Below are positions 1 to 12,900 of a DNA stretch of 64,000 nucleotides, one piece after another. This stretch comes from AAA164-E04 sp964342825. GTDB lineage: Bacteria; Verrucomicrobiota; Verrucomicrobiia; Limisphaerales; AAA164-E04. The notes under the pieces were generated by a model that worked only from the letters and a program-made list of their open reading frames with translations, had not been told where the DNA came from and ran no database searches. The stretch lies in the NCBI GenBank assembly GCA_964342825.1, contig CAYFHO010000001.1:206548-270547 (forward strand), in the 5' to 3' direction. Made by a program: the position numbers and the translations under genes. Position 1 is the stretch's first letter; every line of letters begins with the position of its first letter.

Positions 1-3000
1 GCCATCCAGGCCATTGCTACTGAGGGCAACCTCGATTATGATGAAAACTATACCACTCTCAGTGGATTGAAGGTCAACGCCTACCGCATCACGGCTAACG
101 GAGTATCTGGCTTCATCGGATTCGGAGACGCTGAGTTTGATGTCATCACAAACCAAATCACCAATGGGGATGATCTGACAGGGTTCGGTTTTGAAAACCT
201 TGATTTAGGGGTCGGACTATTCACTCCTGATAACGAAAACCTGTCAGCCTTGGGATTGCCAGATTTTATCGCACTAAAGGGAGATGTGGCGACCATGGAC
301 ACCTTTGGGTTTGGTGAAATTCTGGATATTGACGCTGCTGATATCTCCATAGCGATCAACACAGCAGCGCGTATGTCTGGTGGCGTGAATGTTCCGGACC
401 TGAATCTGCCCGACTTCACTTTACCGACCATTGAATTGCCTGATTTGTTGCTGCCGGATCTGACCTTACCGACTTTCACTTTGCCTGACTTGGTATTGCC
501 CGGCTTCCAGTTTGATCTACCTGATTTCTCTTTGCCGAACTTCCAAATACCTAACATCACTCTTCCTGAATTCAGTTGGCCATCCATTGATTTACCGGCT
601 CTGGAATTGCCCGACTTGGATTTGTCCGGACTTATCCCGGACATCGCGTTGCCATCCCTGAATTTACCGTCGATTTCACTCCCAGACCTACAGTTGCCTA
701 ACATTGATTTATCGGGATTGAATCTTCCTGATTTTCCTGATTTAGCTTTGCCTTCACTGGCATTGCCCAATTTGCAGTTGCCTGATCTGGTGATTCCAAC
801 AATTGATTTGCCTGACTTTGTGATTCCTACACTGGATTTGTCGCTCGACATTCCAGCCCTGGTTTTCCCAAATATCGTTATTGGTTCAATTCAACTGCCA
901 GACATTCAGCTGCCTGACCTCGATCTGTCTGCCTTTGGTCTGCCAAATCTGAAATTGCCGAACATTCAAATTCCAGCATTCAACTTCCCTGATATTGTCA
1001 TTCCCAATATCGAATTGCCTGATTTGGATCTTGGCCTGGACTTTCCAAATATTACCTTGCCTAGCCTGTCATTGCCGGACTTGAATATCCCTGCGATATC
1101 CATGCCGAGCCTGAGCCTGCCGAATCTGGATCTCTCCATCTTTACTCTGCCAGACTTGGTTTTCCCTGATCTTGCCGGCTTGGCATTACCAGATCTTTCA
1201 TTGCCTGATTTGGATTTCCCAAGCATTGAGATTCCGAATTTAGAATTGCCTACCTTGGATCTCTCCATGTTGGAGTTGCCCAACTTCAACTTCCCATCGC
1301 TGAGCATTCCAAGTATTTCACTGCCCACCTTACCTGACCTGAATTTAGCGTTACCAAACTTATATGTGCCCGAATTCGATCTTGGTCGTTTGGCTCTGCC
1401 TTCCATTTCATTGCCTGATTTGACGATTCCGCAGATTGATCTGCCTCAATTGGTTCTTCCTGATTTTGATATCACGATCCCAAACCTGCCTACGCTGGAA
1501 TTGCCTGATTTGACCTTACCATCAGTCCAACTACCAAGTTTAACGCTACCTAACCTTGATCTTCCTGATATTGATTTGTCGTTGTTAGGGTTGCCCAACA
1601 TCGTTCTACCTACGATTTCCCTGCCTAATTTGAGTCTGCCTAATTTGCAGTTGCCAGATCTGGAATTACCGGATCTCAGTCTTCCAGACATAACCATTCC
1701 GGATTTTGAACTGCCTGGTTTGACTCTATCTGGTGTTGGCAAACCAGCTCTTGATTTCCTTTCAAGCTTCCCTGCGGCCAATCCCGATCCAGCAGGATTC
1801 GAAGTGAACGGCTTCCAACTGGATTTTGACGGCAATCGTCAAACAACCGTGATCGTGAATGACATCGATATCACGATAGCCGACTTGCTGGATCTTTCCG
1901 GTGGCTTGGCTTTTGAATTTGGTCCTACTTACATAATTGATGTAGCGACTGGAATTCCGTCCAACCTGGGGCAAGCAGCCAATTTCATTCAGCCCATTTT
2001 CGATGAATTCGTGAACGACGCTGGTTTGACGATTGGTGAAAACTTCTCAACGATTGAAGGGTTGGAAGTTAGTAGCATCACGGTAGGTGCCGCTGATCTG
2101 GATGGCTTCTTAGGATATGGGGATCCAGATTTCGATTCCGATTTGAACACTCAAGATCTGGTTGGGTTCAGTTTGACTGGCATTGACCTAGGTCTGGCCA
2201 TGTTTAAGTCTACAATCCCGATCAAGAAACTGCCTAAGTTTACAGCCCTTAAAGCAAGCGCGGATGATTTTACTCTGCATGGCCTGGGTGACGTTTTGGA
2301 ACTGGATGCGCAGGAAATCACGCTTGAGGTCAATACGGGCACAGCTTGGCCTGCCGATTTGGGTAACCCTGTCATCAACTTCGAAACCAGCTTCCCTGGA
2401 GCAGGTGAAACTCCAGCCGGATTCGAAGTCACAATGCCAAATGGTTTGGATCCAATTTATATCGATTACGATGGAAACTATCGCATCGCTCTTGAACTTG
2501 GTTCAGCTTCGATGAACCTGGCAGATTTCCTTGTATTGCAGGGTGGATTCAGAGTTGAGATGGGGCCGACCTACGTTGTAGATGTCGCCACAGGTATTTC
2601 GGCCAACCTTGGCGCTGCGCTGGGTAGCATTGGGCTGGATACCATAGCCAATGATTTATTGAACATAGGAGGCATCGAAATTGGAGAGAATTTCTCAACG
2701 ATCAGTGGATTAGAAGTTGGATCCATGTTGATTGGAGGATCGTCGATTGACGCGTTCGTGGGTTACGGGGATTTTGACTTTGGAACACCACTGGCGGATC
2801 AGGACGTCTTTGGTGCCAAGATTGAGGGACTTGATTTTGGGTTGGGTATGTTCTCCCCAACGATTCCGGTTGATTCCTTGCCCTCCTTTACCGCGCTAAA
2901 AGCTGAGGCTGACACGTTTGAATTCCGTGCCGGTTTATCTGATGTCATCTCGGTGGAAGGTTCAGGAATTACTTTGGTTTACAATAACGGAACAGCATGG

Positions 3001-6000
3001 CCCGGTGATCTTGGTAATCCGGTGATCAATTTCCAGACCAGTTTCGAATCTTCAGAAGGGGCTCAAGATGGAAGTTTCGAAATTGAAACCAGTGGCGATC
3101 CTGTTTCATTGGATTTCGACGGTAATCAGCGGATTGGTGTTGAAATAGCCGATGCCGATGTATCGCTTTTCTCATTCATTTACGTTCAAGGTGCTTTCGC
3201 CTTTGAAAAAGGACCGACTCATTCTGTGACTTTGGGAACGGGTGTTCCCGCCAATCTCGGAGCTACCTTGGGTGCTATTGGATTGGATACCTTAGCCGAT
3301 AGTTTGGAACTAGCAGGCGTCACTGTTTCGGATGATTTTTCAACGATCAGCGGCCTTGAGGTCAGCTCTATGACCTTTGGTGCCTCGGGTGCTAATGCCT
3401 TTGTCGGATATGGTGATTTCGATTTCGACACTTCGATCAATGACCAGGATGTCTTCGGCTTTTATATTCAGAACTTGGATTTGGGGCTCGGGATTTTTGA
3501 TCCAACTCTTCCGATTGAAGGACTGCCCTCTTTCATGGCTGCAAAAGCCACTGCCGATACATTTGCTTTCAAAGCAGGTAACGACGACTACATCAAAGTA
3601 CAGGGTAAGGGGATTGAAATTAATCTCAATAATGGTGACGAATGGCCCGGTGGCTTTGGACCACCCGTCATCGACTTCGAGTCCAGTTTCCCAGGATTTG
3701 GTGATGCTGGATTTGAAGTGAAAACTGGTGGTGAACCCGTTTATCTGGATTATGACGGAAATCAACGCATTGGTGTCAGTGTGGAATATGCCTTGGTTAG
3801 TTTGTTCGATTTCTTGCACCTGGAAGGGGGTTTTGCCTTTGAAAAAGGACCACAAATGCTCATCACTGCAGGCACGGGTGTACCAGGAAATCTTGGACCA
3901 GCTCTGCAGAGTGCATGGGATGTTGCAACCGGGGAATTGGATCCTGCCTTATTAGGTAACGTGGATTTGATAAACAATGCCGGGACATTGACTAATCTGG
4001 ATGTCAGTGGATTCACCCTGGGTGGGTCTCAGATTAATGCGTTCCTAGGATTTGGATTAAGCACTTCTTCGATTACCATTCCGAATGATACTTCTGAAAG
4101 ACCGTTGGGTGATTTGCTCGACACTCCGAATTTAAGAGAGAATTTATTTGGGTTCAGTTTGGAGGGATTGGATTTTGGTGCTGCGGTGATGGATCCTACG
4201 ATCAATTCGATACTACCTGAATCGTTCCAGATACCTTCTTTCACGGCGGCAAAAGCGCATGCGGATACGTTTGAATTCCTGGATGGTGGACTCGGTATCG
4301 CGAAAGTCGTCGGTAAGGAAATTGATCTTCATCTAAACAGTGGCGACAATTGGAATATCGGTGGAATTGAATTTGGTCCCGCTGTCATAGATTGGCATAC
4401 CACGTTCTACGAGGACACCAATGAGAATGGTCAGTTGGACAATGGTGAAGATTTGGATGGCGACGGTGAGTTGGATTTAGGATTTGCGGTTCCTACCGGT
4501 GGTGAACCTGTTATCCTGGATTACGATGGAAATCAGCGGATCGGGGTGACGATTGAATATGCCTTGGTCAGTCTGTTGGATCTGGTTCATTTGGAAGGCA
4601 GCTTTGGATTTGAAATGGGACCGCAGATGCTGGTGGATGTGTCTACCGGATTTCCTGCCGATTATGGAAATCAATTCGAAACGCTTTTTGATTCCACTAT
4701 CAATGCTCTTCCAGAATCGGTTAGAGGAACGACTTCAATCAGCAACGGCGGTTCCACCATCAATGATTTGGACGTATCTGGTTTTACCTTGGGGGCTACC
4801 GGAGTAAACGCTTTTGTAGGAGTGGGGCTGGATACTGATTCCATTATTGTCCCAGATGACACCTCTGATAGACCGCTGGGAGATCTTCTTACGTCAGATA
4901 ATGATGATTTGATTGGGGTTTCTGTGACCGGACTCGATGTTGGTGCTGGTGTATTTGAGGCCACCATTAATGATTTCCTACCGGAAGCACTGAAGATTCC
5001 AAAGATGGTTACTGTCAAAGCGGAATCGGATGCTCTTGAATTTCTCCTCGGACCGCTAGGGGAGGACATAGTGATTGAAGCCAGAGATTTGGCAGTCAAT
5101 GTCAATTATGGTGGAAGTTGGTTGGGAGGATTTGGTCAGCCCATACTTAATTATCAATCCAGTTTTGAAGAAGGCTATTTAGAAGTAGCCACTGGTGCAA
5201 CACCAGTTGAACTTGATTATGACGGTGCAGCACGTATCGGTGGGGAGATTGGGAAACTTACATTACAGATATCAGAATTTGTTCATATAGTGGGAAGTGT
5301 TGCCTTTGAATTTGGTCCAACTTACACCGTTGAAACAGCAGGTGGCCTGTTCGGAGACACCATTGATGATGTCGCTGACTTCCTGACTGATTTTGGACTT
5401 CCATCGGATTTACCTGTTCCTCTGTTTGATACCAACAGTGAATTGGAATTCATGTCCATAGGTGCCTCGGATGTTCACGCATTTGTTGGGATGAAAGGCC
5501 CATACTGGAATGATGCAGACAATGATCTGGAGGTTGATCGGGATGCCGTTACCGGAGACATCATTGATGCCGAAATAAACGAAGACGCCATTGGTATAGT
5601 GATTGATGATTTTGATTTTGGGATGGCCTTTATGAAGCCTACCGATCCATTAAGATCATTTGCGAAATATGTAGCGTTAAAAGCTACAGCCAATGAAGTC
5701 AGTCTGGTTGGAATCGAAAATGTCACTCTGAGTGCTGAAGAATTACTTGTTGAGGTAAATCTTTCAACTCCGACATTCTATGGATTATCCCTGTTTCCAG
5801 TTGTTGATTTTGCCAATACGGAGGCATTTGCCAGTGAGGAATTGGCTTTGTTTGATGAATTTGCCGGCAATAGTAGCGGTAATATCACTCTCGGAGAATT
5901 GGCCACCATCAATACAAATTACAATGCCGGCATCGCCGCATTGAATGGTGTTCCAAACAATGATTCAACAGTTCTTTCTCACGAAGATATCCTTGAGATT

Positions 6001-6990
6001 CTAAATACAGATGATACTGGCGACAGTAAAGGGGTCATTGATGTCCACGAGGCTGCTGCATTGTTTGGTATCAGTGATTTGGAACTAGCGTTGGATAGTG
6101 ATGACGCTGCTTTAAAATCACTTGCTGAAGCAATTACTGCGGAAGACGTTGATGGGGATGGCAAAATTGATCCTTTGGGATATGAAGTCAACACTGGGGG
6201 TAAACCTGTTTACCTCAGCATGGATACTTCTGTCATTCGGGCGCAGGGATTTGTTGAGCTGAATATCCTCAATGCTCTCACTCTTACAGGTTCTGTTGCT
6301 TTTGAACTTGGGCCAACACAGAACGTGACCCTGTCCAACGGTTCAACCAAAACAGTTTCAACGATGACCATTGGTGGCTCCAACATCACTGGTTTCGTGG
6401 GAATTAACGGACCTTACTGGACAGATACGAATGGTGATTTCTCAGTATCCAACGACGAATTGAGTAGCTCCGCCATTGGATTGCATATTACTGACCTTGA
6501 TTTTGGTATTTCGGTAATGGCTTCGGTTAATCCGACCGACTTGGGAGTCTATTTGGCCGTAAAAGCTGATGTCCCGGAAGATGGTTTTGGATTTGTCGGA
6601 GTGCCCAACCTGACTGTTGCTGGATCTCTCAGCATTGATATCAATATAGGAGTCGGATTTGATGGAGGGTTCTCACCCGTTAATTTTGTCGATAGCTTGA
6701 GTGAAGTTCCGGCTTTGTTTGATTTGATAGATACCAACAATGATGGTGTCATCAGCGTTTCTGAGCAAAACGTGGCTTTGGCTCAGGGGAGTATCGGTTT
6801 GGATATCGTAGACGCAGCACAACTTGCCTCGGTTTTAAACACTACGGTTGGTCCAGCGGATGATTTGTTGACCATGCAGGAAGTGCTGGCGAAGTTAGAC
6901 GACAATTTTGAAACAGAAAACCAAGCAGCAATAGATGCCTTAGACGAGGATGGTGACGGACGGCTTGATATTGGTTTGGAAGTGAACACC
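1..6990 (+). repeat. Array of about eight diverging ~200-residue beta modules
   Basis: Each module runs roughly GFEV...G.PV.LDYDGNQRIGV, then FAFE.GP, a TG.P.NLG segment, FSTISGLEVSSM..G, NAFVGYGDFDF, then LDLGLG.F.PT and a closing N.GTAWPG..G.PVINF. The FSTISGLEV/NAFVGYG landmark recurs near bases 46, 2038, 2689, 3337, 3969, 4738, 5446 and 6358. Later modules are longer and carry Asp/Asn-rich EF-hand-like or dockerin-like loops, such as DTNNDGVISVSE near 6727 and DEDGDGRLD near 6945. I do not recognise the module as a named family. It is probably an all-beta extension or adhesion domain. Confidence 0.8.
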
Positions 6991-9900
6991 GGAAATCCTG
7001 CCTCTCCGGTAGTGCTGGATTACACTGAATTTCTCATTAGCATCCAAATTGGCGGTGAACTTGAATACACTGATGTTTTCCGCATGTCAGGAGTATTCCT
7101 GTTGGAAATCGACAACAGTGGATTGAAGATATTTGCTGCAGCCGGTATTGAAATTGGGCCGGATATTGGCGCTGATCGCAATAGCAAAATATTTAACATG
7201 AACGCACTTGGCGCTCTTGTTATTAATAGCCAAGGCGTCGCTGCTGACATCAATGTCTCTGTTGCAGTAGGAGGAGCATTGAGGAATGTGATCACTCTCA
7301 ATGCGAGTGCAAGATTGCTGTTCAATACCACAGGTGCAGATCAGACGATCACCATTCCTGAAAAATTTGTCGGATACCTGGATGGAACGACTAGCCTGAG
7401 TGAAATCCCATCCTCACCGGATATCGTTCCTGCAACTTTGTCTGGTTTAACCGGTGCTTTGGATGGTCGGTTCACCATCAACAACGATGGCTCAGCGACC
7501 TTTACCATTTCAGGTGGAGCGCCACGATTGGATGGCACTTTTGATGCGAATGGTAGCTACTTCCTTGTCGCTCTACAGGGTGATTTAACAATCGTCAGAA
7601 CCTTCACCATTTCAGGTGCCTTCCATCTCAAAATAGGCACCGGTGGTCTGGAGATGGGGCTCAACGGAACTATTGATTTAGGAGGTTTCGTCACCCTCAA
7701 TATAGCCGGAGGTGCGGTCATAGAAAATGGTGTTTTTGCCGCTTATATCGGACTCAATGTGAATTTCGATGTCTTGCCCTCCTTGAATGGCGGGGTAAAC
7801 ATCAGTGGTGCGGCAGTTCTTCAGATCAATACAGGCAATTCCAGCAAAGTGGTCTATGATGCCCTGGGCACTGGACATACTGTTTCAGGTAATACCTATC
7901 TCTTCAGTATCGCCGCCGATATAGATTTGTTCGGGGTATTAGATGCTGATGGCTCTGTCACCATGGCTGTTGTCAATGGAGTATTCTCTATCGATGTAAA
8001 TGGTTCAGTTGATTTCTTCGGGATTGTCGATATCGGCATCACCGGTTATTTCAATACCAATGGAAACTTCAGCTTTACTGGCACACTTAATCTGGATCTG
8101 ACCGCCGGGGGATTTGGAATCGATGGTGGACTGTCAGTCACTTTGACACAGTCTAGTTTTACCGGGCATGGATCGGTAGGAATAGTTGTGCTGGGTCAGT
8201 CATTCAATGTAGCGACAGCCGAAATTTCAGTGAACTGGTCCACCGGACATTGGCGAGTGTATGTCGAAGGTCCCTTAAGTGTTTGGCTGGAAGTTAAGGA
8301 CGTCGGTAATGGAATTGAATTTGATGGCGGTCTTGGACTGTTGGATGAACTTGTCGAAGCCTTGGTTGAAGTTGCTGAAGTTGTCGCAGAAGCGGTAGTG
8401 GATGCTGCTTTAGCCGTCGCAGATGCGGCGGTTGTCATGGCCGAAGCCATCGTTGAATTTGGGGAAGATGTTGTCGAATTCTTCGAAGATGTTGGATCAG
8501 CCATTGCCGATGCTGCAGAAGCTGTATGGGATGAAATATCCAGTTGGTTTGAGGATGAGCGCACCGTCATTACCGAATATGTGGTCAACCCTAGAGATTA
8601 TTATGTCTACAGCTCCAGTCTCTCTGGCGGTACTTTGACCATTAACAATGGAAGACGGCATGGTGGTGCTTCTCAATTAAATCTCTTCGTGGTGGATGGA
8701 AATCTGATCATAGATGCACCTGATCATACAGAAAGAGTGATTGTCTCCACGAGTCAACGCCAAGAACGTGATTGGGAATGGGATGGTTGGCCTCCTTATG
8801 GACAATGGTCAAGTTGGTACAATGTAGGCAGCGCTCAGAATAATTATGCCAATATCAATGTCAGCAATGCCACTAATTATGCTCTAGGCAGTATCAACAA
8901 GATTGTCATCAACGGTACTAATAGCTCTGAGACTATCATCCTGCAGCGTGACACTATCTATATTGACACCGAAGTTTACGCCAACGGTGGTAATGACACC
9001 ATAGCAACCGCAAGGGGCAACGACATCGTCTGGGGTGGAAGCGGAAATGATGTGATTTTCACCTATGAAGGTGATGACTACTTGTATGGGGACCATCCAT
9101 CCAATACAGGTATTACAGGAAATGACAAACTATTCGGTGGTCTTGGAAGCGATCATTTGTTTGGAGGTCCTGGAAACGATTTACTGGACGAAAGCAAAGA
9201 CCGTCAAAATCCTGAAACACCCATCTTCAGCGAAACCAATCACTTTGAGGGCGGATCCGGGGAAGACATCATTATGGGATCTCCCGGACGAGACACCATT
9301 ATTGGAGGGACAGGAGACGATACGATTGTTGGCTTAGCCAATGATGATTTATACATCTTCCACAATAATTATGGTACAGATGAATTTGTAGATATCTTCG
9401 GCAAGGAGCAGTTGGATTTCAGTGAAGTAACTGTCTCCATGCAGTTGAACATGTCCGGAGAAGGTACCACTGCGTTAGCTGGCTTTGGAAATAATCTCGT
9501 AGCCATTCCTCTTATTTCAATCAAGGAAATCAATCTTGGGACTGGTAATGATCACTTCGATTTTACCTCCCTGCCAAACTTTAGACTCGATATCACGGAC
9601 GAAAATGGCTCGGATGTTTATGATTTTGATCTGGTGAAACCCGTCAGCGATCAGGCTGGAACTCGAGTGGATATCTTCGACAAGGCCGGCACCACTGATC
9701 GTATCGAATTAGATGTGGATTCGACCGATCATATCATTTATTTCCACCCTCAACAGGCGGTACTTAACCAGCTTAATCTGACTTGGAATACTGGTATCGA
9801 AGAAATTATTTTAACTGATGATGCCCCATTGCAGACGACCATCTCCACATATTCAAATTTCCCAACCTTGTTGATCAAATCAGGAGTTACGGTCAGGTCT

Positions 9901-12900
9901 TCTACGGGTGGTGATATTACTTTCCTTGCACATCGTGATTTCACTTTGGAATCGGGTGGGTTAATCAGCACATCTGGGGATGTCATTATTCGTGCAGATC
10001 ATTTTGGTCCGGTGACCGGTTCCATCATTAATCTCATCGGTACCATTAACGCTGACAATGTTCATGTTCATGGAAACAATGGAAATGACACCGTCCATTT
10101 GACCAACGTGACCTCAGGTTCCGAAACAATCATCGACACATACGGGGGTGTGGATGTCATTAATATTCGAACCATCAACGCGCAAACCACTGTCAATGCA
10201 GGTGCACAAAACGATACCATCAACGTTGGTACGCTAGCCCCTGGAACTGGCGGAACCCTGGATGCGATCTTGGCCTTACTTGTCGTCAATGGTGATGCAG
10301 ACACAGACGTGTTCAACGTCGATGACAGGGGAGATGGGTCGAACAATGTTGGAACCCTGACCAGCACCCAGATTACGGGACTGGATATGCCTTCGGGTAT
10401 CACATATGGAAGTCTGGAAACACTCAACATTGGCCTGGGATCCGGATCGGATACTTTCACCGTTGCCAGCACACACTCCAATTTGACGAATATCTGGAGT
10501 TATGATGGTGCCGATGTCATCAATGTCCGAACCATCGCTGGAGTCACTAATGTCACGACAGGTACAGGAAGCGACAACATCAATATAGGCAGCAATTCAA
10601 ACGGCACCCAAGGTAATCGCCGTAACAACCAAAACGGTACCTTGAACGGCATTGGGGCACGTTTGACCATCAATGGGGAAACTCCAACCAGCGGTAGTGA
10701 TTGGCTGACGATCGACGATACAGCCGATACGAATCCGAACACCGGGGCAGTGACTCCTTCACACATTTCCGGTTTGGGATTGTCTGGTGCTGGTATTGAT
10801 TACTACGCCATAGAACACCTGGTAATCAATTTGGGTGATGGTGGAAATACTTTCACAATCCACAACACCCACAACAGTGCAACCTCCGGTTTCGCCGAAG
10901 AAACATATCTCAGTACAGGCAATGGTTTTGATTCAATCACCATCCAAACGGTGGCCGATTGGGTGCAAGTGAATGCACAAGGTGGCAATGACACCGTGAC
11001 CGTCCAGACCACAAACAGCGGTAGCGATCTTACCATCAATGGTGAAACTGGTGATGACATCATCAACCTGAGTTCACTGAACGCGCTCGCTGTGGTGAAT
11101 GCAGGAGACGATAACGATACGGTCAATGTCTTTAGCACCAACTCAGGTAGTGTGACGACGGTAAATGGGCAGAACGGAAGTGACACAGTGAATATCCAGA
11201 CCATGAACGGTTTGGTCACAGTCAACGCCGGTGCAAACAACGATGTCGTCAATGTTGGGACTGCAACGCCTTCGTTACCAGGTTTGCCGACCACGCAGGT
11301 TGGAAATATTGATCACATCAACGTGCTGCTGACAGTGGATGGCGGGGCTGGAGGCAATGATATATTGAATATTGACGATTCAAATCCTTCCAACAATGCC
11401 AAGTCCGGCACTCTCACTTTGAACACACTCCGCGGGCTGGAGCTTGAGTCGGGGATAAACTACACCACGTTTGAATCTCTTAACCTCTGGTTGGCGTCTG
11501 GTAACAACCGCTTTGACATCGACAGTACCCATGGTGGGTCCACCACGATTCAAGCTTCTGGTGGCTCCGATACCTTTAACATTCGCGCGACTGCTCTTGG
11601 TAGTTCCACCTATCTCTATGGCGAAACAGGGAACGACACATTCAACCTGACTCAGTTGGCCCCTCAACTACCATCCCCTTATCCAGCCACATTGCCGCCA
11701 CCATCTGCGGATACAATTGGAAACGTGGACCAGTTGGATGGATTTATTTCGATCAACGGTGGCAACCAATCCGACGTGATTAACGTTGATGACTCAGGCA
11801 ACACAGCGAGCAAATCTAGTAAACTCACCAGCAATACTCTGCGTGGCCTGGCATTGGAAGGCGGTGTTGATTATGTGGAGGCCGAAACTTTCAACGTCTG
11901 GATGGGAATCGGGAATGATACCTTCTATATCGACAGCACACACGGTGGAAAAACGAACGTATATGCGGGTGATGGAAATGAAACCACCAACGAATACAAC
12001 GATACAATTGCCATCAGATCCATTGCTGGTGAAACCACCATACATGGTCAGGAAGGCAACGATGCCATCCTGGTGAATGTTGAATATGCTGCTGGAATAC
12101 CCGATCTGGTCGGCGTGAATCCAGCAAATCTTTCTCAATTTGTCCGGACTCATGTCAACGGATTGGATCTAGCTGGTCCTGTAGCGATACCACTACACCT
12201 TCATGGTGAAGGTGGATCTGATGATTATGTGCTGAACCTGGCACATCAAGGCGCCGCATTGATCAACGTTCACGATAATGGCGCACCGTTTGACGGAGTT
12301 GACACCCTGACCATCAATGGTGCCGATGATATCGATGGTGTTAACAACGATCCGCACGACACGTTTCTGTTCCGTAAAGATTTTGTCGCTCTGCTGAATA
12401 CCCCTGATTCGAATGGCAATTTCGAATTCGTAGAACGCGTCAACTACGATGAAAACATCAATGCTCGTCTGATAGTCAATGGCCTGGGCGGTAATGATGC
12501 TTTCGCAGCTGACGACAATACTGCCACCACTACAATGGATGGTGGACCTGGAGTAGATACTTTCCAGATTGGTCAGGTGTTCGGCACCTTGCGTGACGTG
12601 GCTGCCAATATTTCCGCCAATGACACTTTCGACACAACTCCGATTGTTATTGGTGTCATCCGGTCATTTGTGGACGAAGAATTAATTTTTGATCCTGCTG
12701 AGCATAATTTTAGTGACGTTATCAATGTCAACACTGGTCAGACACGTCATGAACGCATTCTCGAAGAAGCAGCACTGGCTGCAGCAGCCGGAGAATCACT
12801 CATCGGTGTTGCATATGTCAGCGATGGTGTGAGTCATCCCGCGACAATATTTGGTGGTGATGACGGAGATATCATCAATATTTACCACAACAAAGGTACG

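Noticed and set aside
67..69. TTG at 67 as start of the giant gene
   Set aside because: The frame is open to base 1, and the preceding codons encode part of the same repeat module (ENYTTLSGL), so the start lies outside the window.
388..1735. Possible CRISPR array
   Set aside because: The periodicity is 15 bp and in frame; there are no conserved direct repeats with unique spacers and no cas genes.
81..1835. Long minus-strand frames opposite the LPxLx array
   Set aside because: They are mirror images of the repeat (KSGNS, GRSRLG) caused by its codon bias, with no family features. The same applies to the other antisense frames across 1-24 kb.
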